From Linanthus parryae (lineage: Eukaryota; Streptophyta; Magnoliopsida; Ericales; Polemoniaceae): a DNA stretch of 64,000 nt. The notes beneath the pieces were generated by a model. That model saw only the letters and a list, made by a program, of their open reading frames with translations, did not search any database and had not been told where the DNA came from. The position numbers and the translations under genes were made by a program. The stretch is from NCBI GenBank assembly GCA_023055425.1, contig JALGPY010000006.1:88695935-88759934 (forward strand), written 5' to 3'. Below, in pieces: positions 45,129-56,185 of the stretch. How positions within the stretch are numbered: position 1 is the first letter of the stretch; the number at the start of each line of letters is the position of its first letter.

Positions 45129-46852
45129 TGATAACTCCATAATAAGAGCTATCCTATGTACACTTTATATTGTTATTTATGTGTGTTTTGGTGCAAAGTG
45201 ACGAGATATGAGCCAAAATATAAACAAATGCACTTTTGGATGTTTTTCAGCTTAAATGCACAATATGGGCGTTTCTTATTTAGTTTTGAGTATGATTTTG
45301 ATAATTTATCACATTTGATCTTCGCGTTAGTGTTCGTGTAGTTGTTTGACAGGAATTACGTATGCGAGAATCAAGTGGAGAGAAGAAACGAGCTTCGGAA
45401 TAGAAGAAAGGGACGAATTTGGCGCGTTTAGGATGTTTTCGCCAAATATTGGGCAATAATTGAGAAAAACGAGAAAATTGTCCGGACACGGGAATTTCTC
45501 TACATGGATGAAGTTTATGTCGCAAAAGGAATCCAAAGGTGCAAAAATCACATTTATTGGAGTCCGGACGAAAAAGTTATGTCAAAAAAGGATGCTCAAA
45601 GAGATAAAACGCAGCCAAAAGCATCGGAAATATCAAACACGCCTTTCGAGGAGCTAAATTGATGAATGAAGGGTTCCCCGAAATTTTGGAATGTTTTATA
45701 GCATAAAAGGAGTCTCGAGGCCGAGGAGATCCTTAAGGAAGCAAATGCACGGGCAAGGAATCGGAAAAGAGTAAAAAAAATGATGTTTTAGGAGTGTCCG
45801 GGAGTCTCTTAGTACGAAGACTTTACACTTAGCCAAATTTTGATTTGCTGAAATTGTCTTCCCAAAACAGCTTGCAGTTCTTATCTGGGAAGACCTTCGT
45901 ACGAAGAGAAAAAGTCTTTGTACGAAGACTCTTCCTACGAAGAGAAAAAGTCTTCGTAGAAAGACTCTTCCTACGAAGAGAAAAGTCTTCCTACGAAGAC
46001 ACTGTGCAGAGGCGGCCAAAATTGAGGATTATTGAAGGATGGGACATGAACTTGGAGCTTGGAACACATCGTGGAGCTTGGGAAACCTTGTTTGATCTCT
46101 TTTCTCCTTCGTTTCTTTGTTTTTGATCATGATCACACAAAATCTTGTCGTTGTGATCATGAATATGCATAGTTAAACTTCTTATATCAGGACCCGAGTT
46201 TGGGGTTAGGGTTTTCACATTGATTATGCGTATTATGAATTGAGATTCATGTTTTGATAAACCTAATTGATGATTTTACGTTTTCTATGCTTGTTTTGTG
46301 ATCTTCATCTCATCTTGTTAATTGGAGACGTCTTGTTAGCTAGAACTTAGTTCGCAATTATTTGGTAACTCGGTAATTGTTAAACCGGAAAATCAAACAA
46401 TTACTTGTTCATAGGCTTGGTAACTCGGCTACGTTGAATGGGATCGTTGGAGTAGAATTCATCGTTAATGCATGTGTAGGGATACTTAGAACTTGTTAAC
46501 TCGGTTTTAATTTAATCTGGACATAGGATGCTCACTTGGTAACTCGATGAGTTAGTATTGATCGATTATCAAAGTAAATTTTGTCTGTGTTTCACAAATC
46601 ATAGAACGTTATAAATTGAAAGTCCTAGCCATCCCCCAAACGAGGTGTCTTGGTTGTTTCTCCCATATTCTCACTAGTTAAATACTTGTTTTGTCTTTTC
46701 AATTATTTAGTTTAGAAATTCTCTCAATTTCTTGCCCACACGAATTTAATAGTGCTAACTGGTTCACGAAAAGTCCATTGGGTTCGACAAACCCGGATTA
46801 ACCGGAATTATTACTACACTGACAGTCGTACACTTGCGGTTGGATTGTGTCA
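45129..46852 (+). repeat. Athila-2 5' LTR
   Basis: Starts TGATAACTCC, close to the Athila-1 start, and ends TTGTGTCA before AGTTTTTGGCGCC. It contains a tandem array at 45891-46000 (about three units) built on TTCGTACGAAG and TCTTCCTACGAAGAG. The 3' LTR (50566-52308) starts TT instead of TG and has about one unit of this array (51309-51363). Confidence 0.85.
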
Positions 46853-46858
46853 AGTTTT

Positions 46859-46875
46859 TGGCGCCGTTTCCGGGG
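46859..46875 (+). promoter_or_regulatory. Athila-2 primer-binding site
   Basis: TGGCGCCGTTTCCGGGG matches the Athila-1 tRNA-Asp site except for one base (TT for TG in the middle). Confidence 0.85.
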
Positions 46876-46985
46876 ACTTCGGTTGAATTAGTTAGAATTA
46901 TAAACTTTACGGAATTTTATTTTTTTCGTTTGTTTATTTATTTGTTGATCTCACCTGCTTCCTAGCGTATGATTGTGCAGGCATC

Positions 46986-47570
46986 TTGGCAATCATGTGG
47001 GGGCAGCATTTTTATGGGCACTTTTCGGGATATTCACCGTACTATCCCAATGAAGATATGTACATTCCTCCTCCGTGTAATCAAGAAGATGAGCGGATTA
47101 AATCAATTTTGGAGCTCATGTTAGCTAAGTTGGACATAATCGAGGAAGGCGTGAAGAAGAATGATGAAGCTCTTCAACAATTGGAAGGAATTTCTCGTGA
47201 AGTGGCAGATGCATATACTGACAATGGGCCCATCAGAATCATTCCTAACTTAGTTGGGGAGTGCGAAGAGGAAGACGAAGAACCCCAAGAGGTCTATGAT
47301 ACTGTTCATCATGAAGTAATAGATCCTTGGGCTGCTTCAGACTCCGATTCAGAATTAGATTGGGATGAGGTGGTAACGCCTATACAACTTGTGCCTCGCA
47401 TAATTCCGGAGCCATGGCATGAATGGGAGAGTCTGGACATCGCGAGCTTATCGCCCGCTGAAGATATTTGCTATGAAGAAGAAAGCCATGGAGCTAAGAA
47501 ATTATTGATGTTCACATGGACATATGTTGAGAAATTCCTGAGTCTAATCCAAATCTCTTGGAGATCATAA
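46986..47570 (+). CDS. Athila-2 acidic ORF of unknown function
   Basis: A 194-residue ORF located where gag should start, 110 bases after the primer site. Its start has aromatic residues (YGHFSGYSPYYPNEDMYIPP), followed by a predicted coiled-coil helix (ILELMLAKLDIIEEGVKKND) and a very acidic middle (ECEEEDEEPQE, then DSDSELDWDE). There is no zinc knuckle, protease or other domain I recognise. It could be a remnant or replacement of gag, or a protein specific to this non-autonomous group. Confidence 0.55.
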   Translation: MAIMWGQHFYGHFSGYSPYYPNEDMYIPPPCNQEDERIKSILELMLAKLDIIEEGVKKNDEALQQLEGISREVADAYTDNGPIRIIPNLVGECEEEDEEPQEVYDTVHHEVIDPWAASDSDSELDWDEVVTPIQLVPRIIPEPWHEWESLDIASLSPAEDICYEEESHGAKKLLMFTWTYVEKFLSLIQISWRS

Positions 47571-47893
47571 AATGGGGTGAATCACAAGAGGAAGACCAAA
47601 GACCCCAGTTATATGCAATACATGATTCGCCACCTGTGATTCCAAGGCAAGCACTAGGAAATGAAGCAATCAAGACGGCACTCCTTGCCACTACTGTTCC
47701 ACTTGGTATTTTATTTCCACATGACCAATCCTCGATGATAATGCATTTAAAAAATTGGAGGAAGAAGAAGAGTAATGGTGAAAGCGGTCATGATGTGGTG
47801 ACTGAATTCTCGAGAAGACCGGTGATCAAAGAGTGGAAGCACAAGAAGAAGAAAATATTTAAGGCCGTCTTCTACAATTTCTTTGAACCATAA
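47558..47893 (+). CDS. Athila-2 basic ORF, probably continuation of the acidic ORF
   Basis: A 111-residue ORF overlapping the end of the previous one by 13 bases in another frame. It is consistent with one original reading frame broken by a frameshift near 47560. The C-terminal part is Lys-rich (NWRKKKSNGE, EWKHKKKKIFK). No domain is recognised. The conserved block A follows about 100 bases downstream, as it follows pol in Athila-1. Confidence 0.45.
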   Translation: MEIIKWGESQEEDQRPQLYAIHDSPPVIPRQALGNEAIKTALLATTVPLGILFPHDQSSMIMHLKNWRKKKSNGESGHDVVTEFSRRPVIKEWKHKKKKIFKAVFYNFFEP

Positions 47894-47994
47894 GCATCTC
47901 ATGCATACTCACGTTAGAAGAGACAAAGAGAGAAGCGATGGTGGAAGAAGAAAATGTGGAGAGAAAAACCGCCTTAATCATATTTGAGGTAAAT

Positions 47995-48045
47995 GGGTCG
48001 GGTCGTCGACCTTAAATTACAAGGCGCTTGTTGGGAGGCAACCCA
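47995..48045 (+). promoter_or_regulatory. Conserved block A with GGGAGGCAACCC stem-loop (Athila-2)
   Basis: Runs from GGGTCGGGTCGTCGACC through ACAAGGCGCTTG to TTGGGAGGCAACCCAAC. It is closely similar over about 50 bases to 31884-31933 of Athila-1, while the sequence on either side is unrelated. Confidence 0.8.
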
Positions 48046-50565
48046 ACATATTATTTTCATTAGAGTATTGTGTGTGTTTTTAATACATTTGTGTGTGTTT
48101 TATTTATTTATTTATGGAGAGATGAGAGGGAGAGGGACTAATGATGTTTCCAAGTGACATATTTGAGCATATTATGGGAGAATCTATCCCGGTGTGCCAT
48201 GGGACACATGACCGTCATAGGGGCTCGTGCATGCGAGTTGGGGATTATTCAGACATGGATTTTAGCAGAGGAGGCAGTCGACATCGGTGTGCGAGAACAC
48301 ACTGTATTTAGAGGGGCATGGTGGCGCCAATACTGTGCTTGGGGACTGCTTGGCGCGATTTCTTCCCGACCCATGAGGTGTTTGTGAGTATATTTTTCTT
48401 TTGCTGGATTTTGTGTCACTTTTAGTGTATATGTCATGCTCCATCTCATCTATTGGCCTTTCACATTGATTGTTGAGTCCTATGTTTAATCTCTAAATTT
48501 GCTGAGGACAACGAAGCATTTAGTGTGGGGTAGTTTATCTGTTTGCTAGCCAATGTGTCTTGCATAGCCAGTCATATGTAAATGGTCATGTTGTATTGTG
48601 AGTCAGTATTGTGGTTTTTGTTACTTTTTACTTATATTTTCGTATTATGTAGGATATATTTATAGTAGGTTTGCACTTTTACATAATTTAGTATACCCAC
48701 CAGCAAAGTAAATTGTGTAGAGTCAATTTTTTTTTCGAGTCAAAGCCTTGCATATAGAGTTAGGATCTTATAAAAAATATGAAAAAAATAGAAAATTAAA
48801 AAAAAAATGAGAAAATTGAAAATGGAGAATAAAGGCAATTGAGAGAAGCTTAGACCTGGTTGATGTAGTGAGATGTGAAAACTTTAGGCATAGGGTGTGA
48901 ATTCTGACCGAGAATGACATTTTTAGTTACCCTTAGTAAGTATAGAGAGAATCTCATTACGGAAATGCCTACCTATTTTCAAACTGAACTGAATTTTAAA
49001 AGCTAAAGTGTGTTGTTTTCTCTTAAAAGAGTTGAGCTTGGTGTTTACTAAACAAGCCGAACGTTCATGTTATCCGTCTTAGGTAGTCGCCAGCCCGCCT
49101 CGTAGTGGCACACCGAACAGCTGTGCGAGGATGTGTATTCGAGCACTCATTGCTTTTAGATCTTACCTTGTTGGACCACTAGATAACCCTAATTGATCCT
49201 TGGATTCATTGTTAGCCTCTATGACCTAGGGAGACGATTCTTGGCCTTCATCATATATCGTTTAGAATTACCTTTCTAGAGCGTCACGAGGGAGCAGTAG
49301 TTGAGGGGGTTCGATGAGGGAGTGCATGATTTCACATTTATGTGAATCCTATTGTTCGCATGTGCTTCATTAGATATCCTTGATGGAATGCGAGGGTGAG
49401 TGAGTTGGCTTGCACATTACGGTGTGGCGGTGTTCCATGTCATTACACCATGGTCACGGTAGTGGGGAGCCTGAGTGCGTGACGTCTAATCCGCACAAAA
49501 TGGGGTGGTTTTATTGAATTGGTGGAACGTGCTAGGTACTGGATTTTTATCATCTTGGTGTAGGAGGTTCGGTTGGATTAAGCACGTGACATATCTTATT
49601 TGACTACTTGAGAGGGGATGTGACTACATTCTAGTGTGGGGGTGTCGACATTTGACTACGGACATAGAGATTGTGGATTTGATGACTCCACCCCCATACG
49701 TGACATATCTTATTTGGCATTGTTTGATTCTTGAAGGAGCATCACTCGTATATTATATTGATATTTGATTGAGAGAAAAATAAAAATATATATAGAAAAA
49801 GAAAAAAGAGAAAAAAAAGAGAAAAAAAAGAAAAGAGAGAAAAAAATGAGAGGAATAAATAAAGAAATAAAGTATGCTTATTGAAAAATGAGTGGTGAAA
49901 GTTCCTAGTTCGGGATTGAAGACAAAGATGAGTTTTCCACATTATTTGCTTTGTTGACCACAGAATTGACATGGTACCGGGGTTTGAGGGGATTGAGGGC
50001 CATAGTCGGTGAGATTCGGGTTGTGGATTCCTATCCTCAAGGTGAGGGTGTGTGAGATATGGGGTTTGGTGAGCTTATGTGACGCTTTATGATTTGTTTC
50101 TTCATACAAGTTATATCCTTTTTGTCCTTAAGCCTCATCATATTTGATCATTAGCTGAATAGGAGCTCGGACTATGAATGTGGTTTAGCCTTGGTTAGCC
50201 TCTTATTTTTATCAGCACACATGAAGAGGTAGGTTGTTCTTTACAGTACAATTAAGCTTTCTATGCTAACTATGGGGAATTACTTGTTGTCGAGTTTAGT
50301 TGCGATTCACGCCTCTTGCCTAACTTTTTCATTACTCCAGGAGCACCGGTCTAGGTGTATTGAAATTTCCTGATCTCACAAAAAAGAATGAATTTAAAAG
50401 TTTTTATGTGTTTAAGATCGAGTCTAGATTTGCATTTGCATCATCTTGCTACATTAGTTGTGTCGTGAGTCGTGTTAGAGTCGTTTGAGTCTTGTCGGCT
50501 AGTAAACAGTTAGATGCAGTAGATGAGACTTTGCTCGGGACGCACAAATGGCAATTGTGGGGTAT
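48046..50565 (+). other. Athila-2 3' non-coding region with conserved landmarks
   Basis: In order: TAGTGTGGGGTAG (48521-48533); an A-rich tract (48770-48815); block C, TAGGTAGTCGCCAGCCCGCC (49080-49099); TAGTGTGGGGGT (49632-49643); an A/G-rich tract (49775-49851); and AATTGTGGGGTATT (50553-50566) at the 3' LTR. Small ORFs (for example 48154-48387) have no family resemblance. Confidence 0.75.
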
Positions 50566-52308
50566 TTAAAACTCCATAAAAAGAGTTATCCAACGTACAC
50601 TTTACATTGTTATTTGTGTGCGTTTCGGTGCAAAGTGACGAAATTTGAGCCAAAATATAAAGAAAATGCACTTTTGGATGTTTTTGAGCTTAAATGCACA
50701 ATCCGGGCGTTTCTTATTTAGTTTTGAGTATGATTTTGATAATCTATCATATTTGATCTTCGCGGTAGTGTTCGTGTTGTTGTTTGACAGGAATTACGTA
50801 TGCAGGAATCAAGTGGAGAGAAGAAACGAGCTTCGGAATAGAAGAAAGAGGCGAATTTGGCGCGTTTTTGATGTTTTCGCCAAATATTGGGCAATAATTT
50901 AGAAAAACAAGAAAATGGTCCGGAAACGGGAAGTTCTATACATGGATGTAGTCTATGTCGCAAAAGGAATCCAAAGGTGCAAAAATCACATTTATCGGAG
51001 TCCGGACGAAAAAGTTATGTCAAAAAGGATGCTCAAAGAGATAAAATGCAGCCAAAAGCATCCGGAAATATCAAACACGTCTTTCGAGGAGCTAAATTGA
51101 TGAATGAAGGGTTCCCCAAAATTTGGGAATGTTTTATTGCATAAAAGGAGTCTCGAGGCCGATGAGATCCTCAAGGAAGCAAAGGCGCGGGCAAGGAATC
51201 GGAAAAGAACCGAAAAATGATGTTTTTGGCGTGTCAAGACTTAACACTTAGGCAAATTTTGAGTTGATGAATTTGTCTTCCCAAAAGAGCTTGCAGTACT
51301 TATCTGGGAAGACCTTCGTACGAAGAGAAAAAGTCTTCGTAGGAAGACTCTTCCTGCGAAAACACTGTGCAGAGGCGGCCAAAATTAAGGAAACAATGCC
51401 CAAAAATTTCCTAATTGACCCAAGACTCTTAGGGAACATATATTAGACATATTAGGTCATATTTTCTGGGGGTTCGCATTATTGAAGGATGGGACATGAA
51501 CTTGGAGCTTGGAACACATCGTGGAGCTTGGGAAACCTTGTTTGATCTCTTTTCTCCTTCGTTTCTTTGTTTTTGATCATGATCACACAAACTCTTGTAG
51601 TTGTGATCATGAATATGTGTATCTAAACTTCTTATATCTGGACCCGAGTTTGGGGTTAGGGTTTTCACATTGATTATGCGTTTTATGAATTGAGATTCAT
51701 GTTTTGATAAACCTAATTGATGATTTTACGTTTGATATACTTGTTTTGTGATTTTCATCTCATCTTGTTAATTGGAGACGTCTTGTTAGCTAGAACTTAG
51801 TTTGCAATGATTTGGTGACTCGGTAATTGTTAAACCGGAAAAGCAAACAATCACTCGTTCATAGGCTTGGTAACCCGGCTACGTTGACTAGGATCGTTTG
51901 AGTAGAATTCATCGTTAATGCATGTGTAGGGATAATTAGAACTTGGTAACTTGGTTTTAATTTAACCTAAACATAGGATGCTCACTTGGTAACTCGGTGA
52001 GTTAGTATTGCTCGATTAGCAAAGTAAATTTTGTCTGTGTTTCACAAATCATAGAACGTTATCAATTGAAAGTCCTAGCAATCCCCCAAACGAGGTGTCT
52101 TGGTTGTTTCTTCCATATTAAACCTCACTAGTTAAATAACTGTTTTGTCTTTTCAATTATTTAGTTTATAAAATTCTCCCAATTGCTTGCCCACACGAAG
52201 TTAATAGTGCTAACTGGTTCACGAAAAGTACCTTTGGGTTCGACAAACCCGAATTTACCGGAATTTTTACTACACTGACAGCCGTACACTTGCAGTTGGA
52301 TGCAGCAA
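50566..52308 (+). repeat. Athila-2 3' LTR
   Basis: Homologous to 45129-46852 along its length, with many substitutions, a shorter palindromic array, and an insertion of about 50 bases near 51420-51475 relative to the 5' copy. It ends about 52308; the exact last base is uncertain. Confidence 0.82.
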
Positions 52309-52571
52309 GTGGCCTTCATACATGGGGGGGGGGGTTAAAGTGTAATTTTCTAAGCTTTAGGGTACACTTAGAAATAGAGGTTCGTACTTAATTTTGGATA
52401 ATTTCACAACCACCCCGAACATATCTAGTGCTCCAAAATCATTCTAACAACTTTCAAATATTGTCAGCACTCCAAAATGCCAACTATAAAGTCGTGACAA
52501 ACTATTTACAAATTCGCCCCCAAAGTCTTGATATTGCACTACAAATTTTCTCGGAAATTAGGGGTGTTACA

Positions 52572-53812
52572 ATTTACCTACCTTAAAAAATCAACGTCCC
52601 CGAAAATCTCATCATATACTTACCCATATGCATGAAATGCAGGTTGAATGCAGCAAAGTGACTCAGTCTATTTGACTTAATCAGACAAGTACATAAACTG
52701 CTCTCGTCGGATGTTCTGCTCCCAATAGATCGCTTCCTTAGTTGGTCAGCTAACAATACCTTAACTAAAGAAACTTCTCATTCTCACTCTCCACACGACG
52801 GGTCTATGCTATTTACCAGCCTAAACTCGCATCACATTAAGGTTTCATATACAATCAATATAAGTAAAAGTTCGAAACAAGGTTTGAAAGTTCAAGACAA
52901 ATATGCAAGTTCCCAATTTTAGAAGCGCTCCGAAAATTTTCTAGCATTCAAACAAATCTCGAAACTTTTAGAAAAAATAGTTTGATCGAAACTAACATGT
53001 CATTCTGCTTTTCTCATCCACATAAAAGAATATATTTTCTTACCTGTACAGGATTAGATGAACCAATCACCTCAAGGGTTCCACGCATGCGAGGGGAAAA
53101 GAACACTATGTGTCGTCACATAACGTGTCTCTCCATCACAACTCGAAGGTGTTTCAAATGTTCCAGCTTAGTCTACACAGCGGGTACAACTCATAGTACC
53201 GTCGCACTAAGAGTCACGCCAGCGGACTACTAAACAAAGTGATTCATATCACTTGGCATTTGGTATCTCGACACCCAGTCACTTTTTAGAAACTCATTTT
53301 TTTTAAAGAAAGGGATACCTTATTGTCAAAACTTTATAACTTTGAAAATGACCAGGTCAAACTAACTCAAATATGAAACAAAACAAAGTATTATCTTAAA
53401 AGTCGCACTCATAGGTTTGAAATGAATGGTCTTGGGGTCTTGTAAGTCAAATCGCCGTTACTCTCTCGTAGGCAAGGTAGGATGACCAAGCAAAGGAACA
53501 CGGATATGCATCACACGACAATGACAAATCATTTCTATATAGAAAGTAATTCGGTATAAAAAGAATGTCACATAAGTATTCCGATGTATCACACTTGAAT
53601 CAGCTGCTAACATTCAATCAACGAGTACTACACAAATCAAGTTTAACAATACGTAAGTACCCAAAAACCCCGGCGGCTTGTTACTTCATTATTTCCAAAT
53701 TGGGTTATCCTACTTAATTTTTAAAATTTCAAAAACGTGCTATCTTTCTTATTCTCTACTAGAGGAAATCGAAAAGTCACTTTAACCGGAGAACCGATGC
53801 TCTGATACGAGC
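52572..53812 (-). other. Internal region of the gypsy-type element, non-coding
   Basis: 1.24 kb between the two LTRs with no recognisable gag or pol. The minus-strand primer site lies at its right end (53800-53812), and a purine-rich AAGGTAGGTAAAT sits next to the 3' LTR at its left end. The 83-aa ORF at 52982-53233 has no family resemblance. Confidence 0.6.
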
Positions 53813-54389
53813 TGAAACAACCCGGACACGATTTACCGAGAGTTCTAACTACTAGCAGCAGCTTCTCCGGCGGGGAGTCTAGATTCCGGTGGCCGAAGAT
53901 GAAAAAGACGAACCAGATGCTCCTACCAGGTGCGTTGGATTCTCCTGAGATTCATGAGCACGAATCACCTTCAAATTCAATTTCTGACTTTGTCTCTTAT
54001 TGAAACTTTAAATCAATTGAGGGCTTATCCTCCTCATCCCAGGTACTTGCTCTAGTAGCAGCAGCTCTTGAAACAAAGAGGCAGGGAGGTTGTTTCAGAG
54101 GTGGTGGTGTTGGTTGTTCTTGGACAAGAAGGGGAAGAAGATGAAAATGAAAAAGATCAAGAAAATGAGGAAGGATATCATTCGTGAATAATCACAGGGT
54201 GGAGAGGAGGTTAGAGATGCTGCACAACCACCCCGAACATCTCTAGTGCTCCAAAATCATTCAAACAACTTCCAAGTATTGTCAACACTCCAAAATTCCA
54301 ACTATAAAGCCGTGACAAACTATTTACAAATTCTTCCCCAAAGTCTTGATATTGCATTAAAAATTCTCTCGGAAATTAGGGGTGTTACA
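53813..54389 (-). repeat. Gypsy-type element 5' LTR
   Basis: 577 bp, on the plus strand from TGAAACAACCCGGACACG to TTAGGGGTGTTACA. Compared with the other copy (44623-45128 plus 52309-52571), it lacks about 150-200 bp in the middle, including the G-run region seen at 52324-52335 and in the solo LTR at 62786-62795. Confidence 0.85.
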
Positions 54390-54394
54390 CGTAC

Positions 54395-54522
54395 AGTTTC
54401 TTTTCTTGCTTAAGAACGATTCTTAAGTTTCTGTACCAGTCAAGGAAATTTGTTCCAGACAACTTGTCCTTCTCAAGGAAAGATCGTATGGATGAAGTCG
54501 ATGCATGTTGATTGTTTGCCAT
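54395..54522 (-). pseudogene. Copia gag, N-terminal part
   Basis: The minus-strand ATG at 54522 opens MANNQHASTSSIRSFLEK, then GTNFLDWYRNLRIVL, the typical N terminus of a plant copia gag. It stops at the CGTAC duplication and resumes at 44617. Confidence 0.85.
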
Positions 54523-56172
54523 TGGTATTCTACGATACGGGAAATATGCAATTTTAGTATTTTGAACAGTTTAACTATGTTCAACAATGGCTAGATCATT
54601 AAATATAGCTCCCACTATTTTTCTCGGATTAATAGACCTCACCATTAATGCGGAAAATATCATACATATTTTCTAGTGAGTCAAAGATCCATATTTCACT
54701 TCTTATTGAGCTTGCTTTGGCAAGTCACCCAAGAATTGGTTATTTAGGTAGGAACCCTTCCAACTGCATCCCATGCAACTCTTGGTCCAATTAGGCGAAT
54801 AATACTTTATTCATTATCCTTTAGATAACACATAATTGTCATGCCTCTAGGCTCATCAATCCAATTGAATTTGCCCAGATGCGTCCAACCTCTTGCTTCA
54901 ACAATCACACATTACGTGCTTGTTTCACCGCAACATACCAAGATGAATTAAAATGCCTTGCTTTGGAAATCCGAAATTTAATGGACCTTGATCATGAAGG
55001 GTGTTTAGGCAAGAGAAGACAAAACGCAATATTTCCATTGAGGGATTTAATAGTCATTATCTAATTGTTTGGTTGATCTCATCAACATGATCTACTTACT
55101 TGGATTGGGCAATCCACAATAAAAGATCAAAACTTGTTTATTATTATCTTGTTAACGTTTTGCTAGTATCATCCATAAACAAAATAAATAATAAGACATA
55201 AATAATAAACATACACAAAAGAAAAATTAACGTGGCATATATATGGCCCCTAGACTAAGATATTACCAAGCCATTGATAATATCTATATGCCCTATAGTG
55301 ACAAGCTCATCTCCATGTGCTCCACCATAGCCGCGCACCTAGGATGGGAGTCCTCATCGTCTTTGTGGCTTCTTGGTCCTCCTGTCTTCTTTTCCATGCT
55401 CTTGGCTATCATCTAAATATTCTAATTCTAGTCTAACATCTAGAATAAATAAATAAATAAATAAAACCTCACATGTTGAGAAGATTATCAGCTCGTAGGC
55501 CGTAAAATTAACTAACTATTACATTAATTTGATCAGCTCGCAGGCCGTAAACCAAATCACAAAAGTAAACATCCACAACCTAGGCCATATCCATCCACCA
55601 TGCTACAAAGCACATAATACAGTTAATACCCAATTTTTAACGTGCTTGTTCAATTTTAGTTTGAAATTAGGCAACTAGGGTCAAATAGGCAAAGGGGTCC
55701 ACCATCTAGCATGGACGAACCTCCTAAGGACCAAGGCAAGGCCTTGGGACGGTCAGCCGAGCCCCACGTGCGGCCAAGCCGCATGCTAGGCCGGCCCAAC
55801 CCCTTGGTCGTGCCCTAGCTTGGGCGGCAAGGCAAGGGAGGCGGTCCCTTTAGGTGCCGAACCTCCCTATGGAATTGTTTCCAAAACAATTCCTTGCCTT
55901 GTTGTCCAAGCTTAGTTGTTTCCAAGTTTGAAAAACCCCTTTTCCAAGATTGTGCCCTAACTCTAGTTCCTAGATCCAAAACTATTCACATCCTATGTGA
56001 TCAAACTCACCAATCTTCACATCCCATGTTAAAGTAGGTCTTGTTTGTCTTGAATCAAATCCAATTTGCATCTAATATGCCAATGAATTTCAGTTTTTGC
56101 ATAATATAAACAATACGGCCTGTAAACTGAAAACTGTAACACATAAGATCATGTTATGCGCTACGACATGTG
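54523..56172 (-). other. Copia 5' leader, non-coding
   Basis: Lies between gag start and primer site. It contains an AAAT microsatellite near 55448-55466 and two copies of the word ATCAGCTCGnAGGCCGTAAA about 45 bases apart (55488 and 55532). No coding is seen. Confidence 0.5.
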
Positions 56173-56185
56173 GCTCTGATACCAC

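Larger units (their letters stand above)
45129..52308 (+). mobile_element. Athila-2: Athila-like element lacking pol
   Basis: LTRs at 45129-46852 and 50566-52308, inserted in the 3' LTR of the gypsy-type element. The primer-binding site at 46859-46875 is TGGCGCCGTTTCCGGGG, the tRNA-Asp type with one mismatch. Between primer site and 3' LTR are only two short ORFs and the non-coding landmarks shared with Athila-1. There is no protease, reverse transcriptase or integrase. The LTRs differ by many substitutions and a tandem-repeat number change, so it is much older than Athila-1. I could not find a clean target duplication. Confidence 0.85.
44623..54389 (-). mobile_element. Non-autonomous gypsy-type LTR element in copia gag
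   Basis: TSD CGTAC at 44618-44622 and 54390-54394. The minus-strand LTR starts TGTAACACCCCTAATTTCC and ends GTTGTTTCA, a start common among plant gypsy elements. The 5' LTR is 53813-54389 (577 bp). The 3' LTR is 44623-52571, interrupted by Athila-2 at 45129. The internal region is only 1.24 kb without coding, so this is a LARD/TRIM-like derivative dependent on proteins from elsewhere. A tRNA-Met-like primer site (TCGTATCAGAGC) sits next to the 5' LTR. Confidence 0.88.

Noticed and set aside
45124..52313. Target duplication for Athila-2
   Set aside because: Left TTGGG and right AGTGG do not match, and the 3' LTR end is uncertain by a few bases, so no TSD is claimed.
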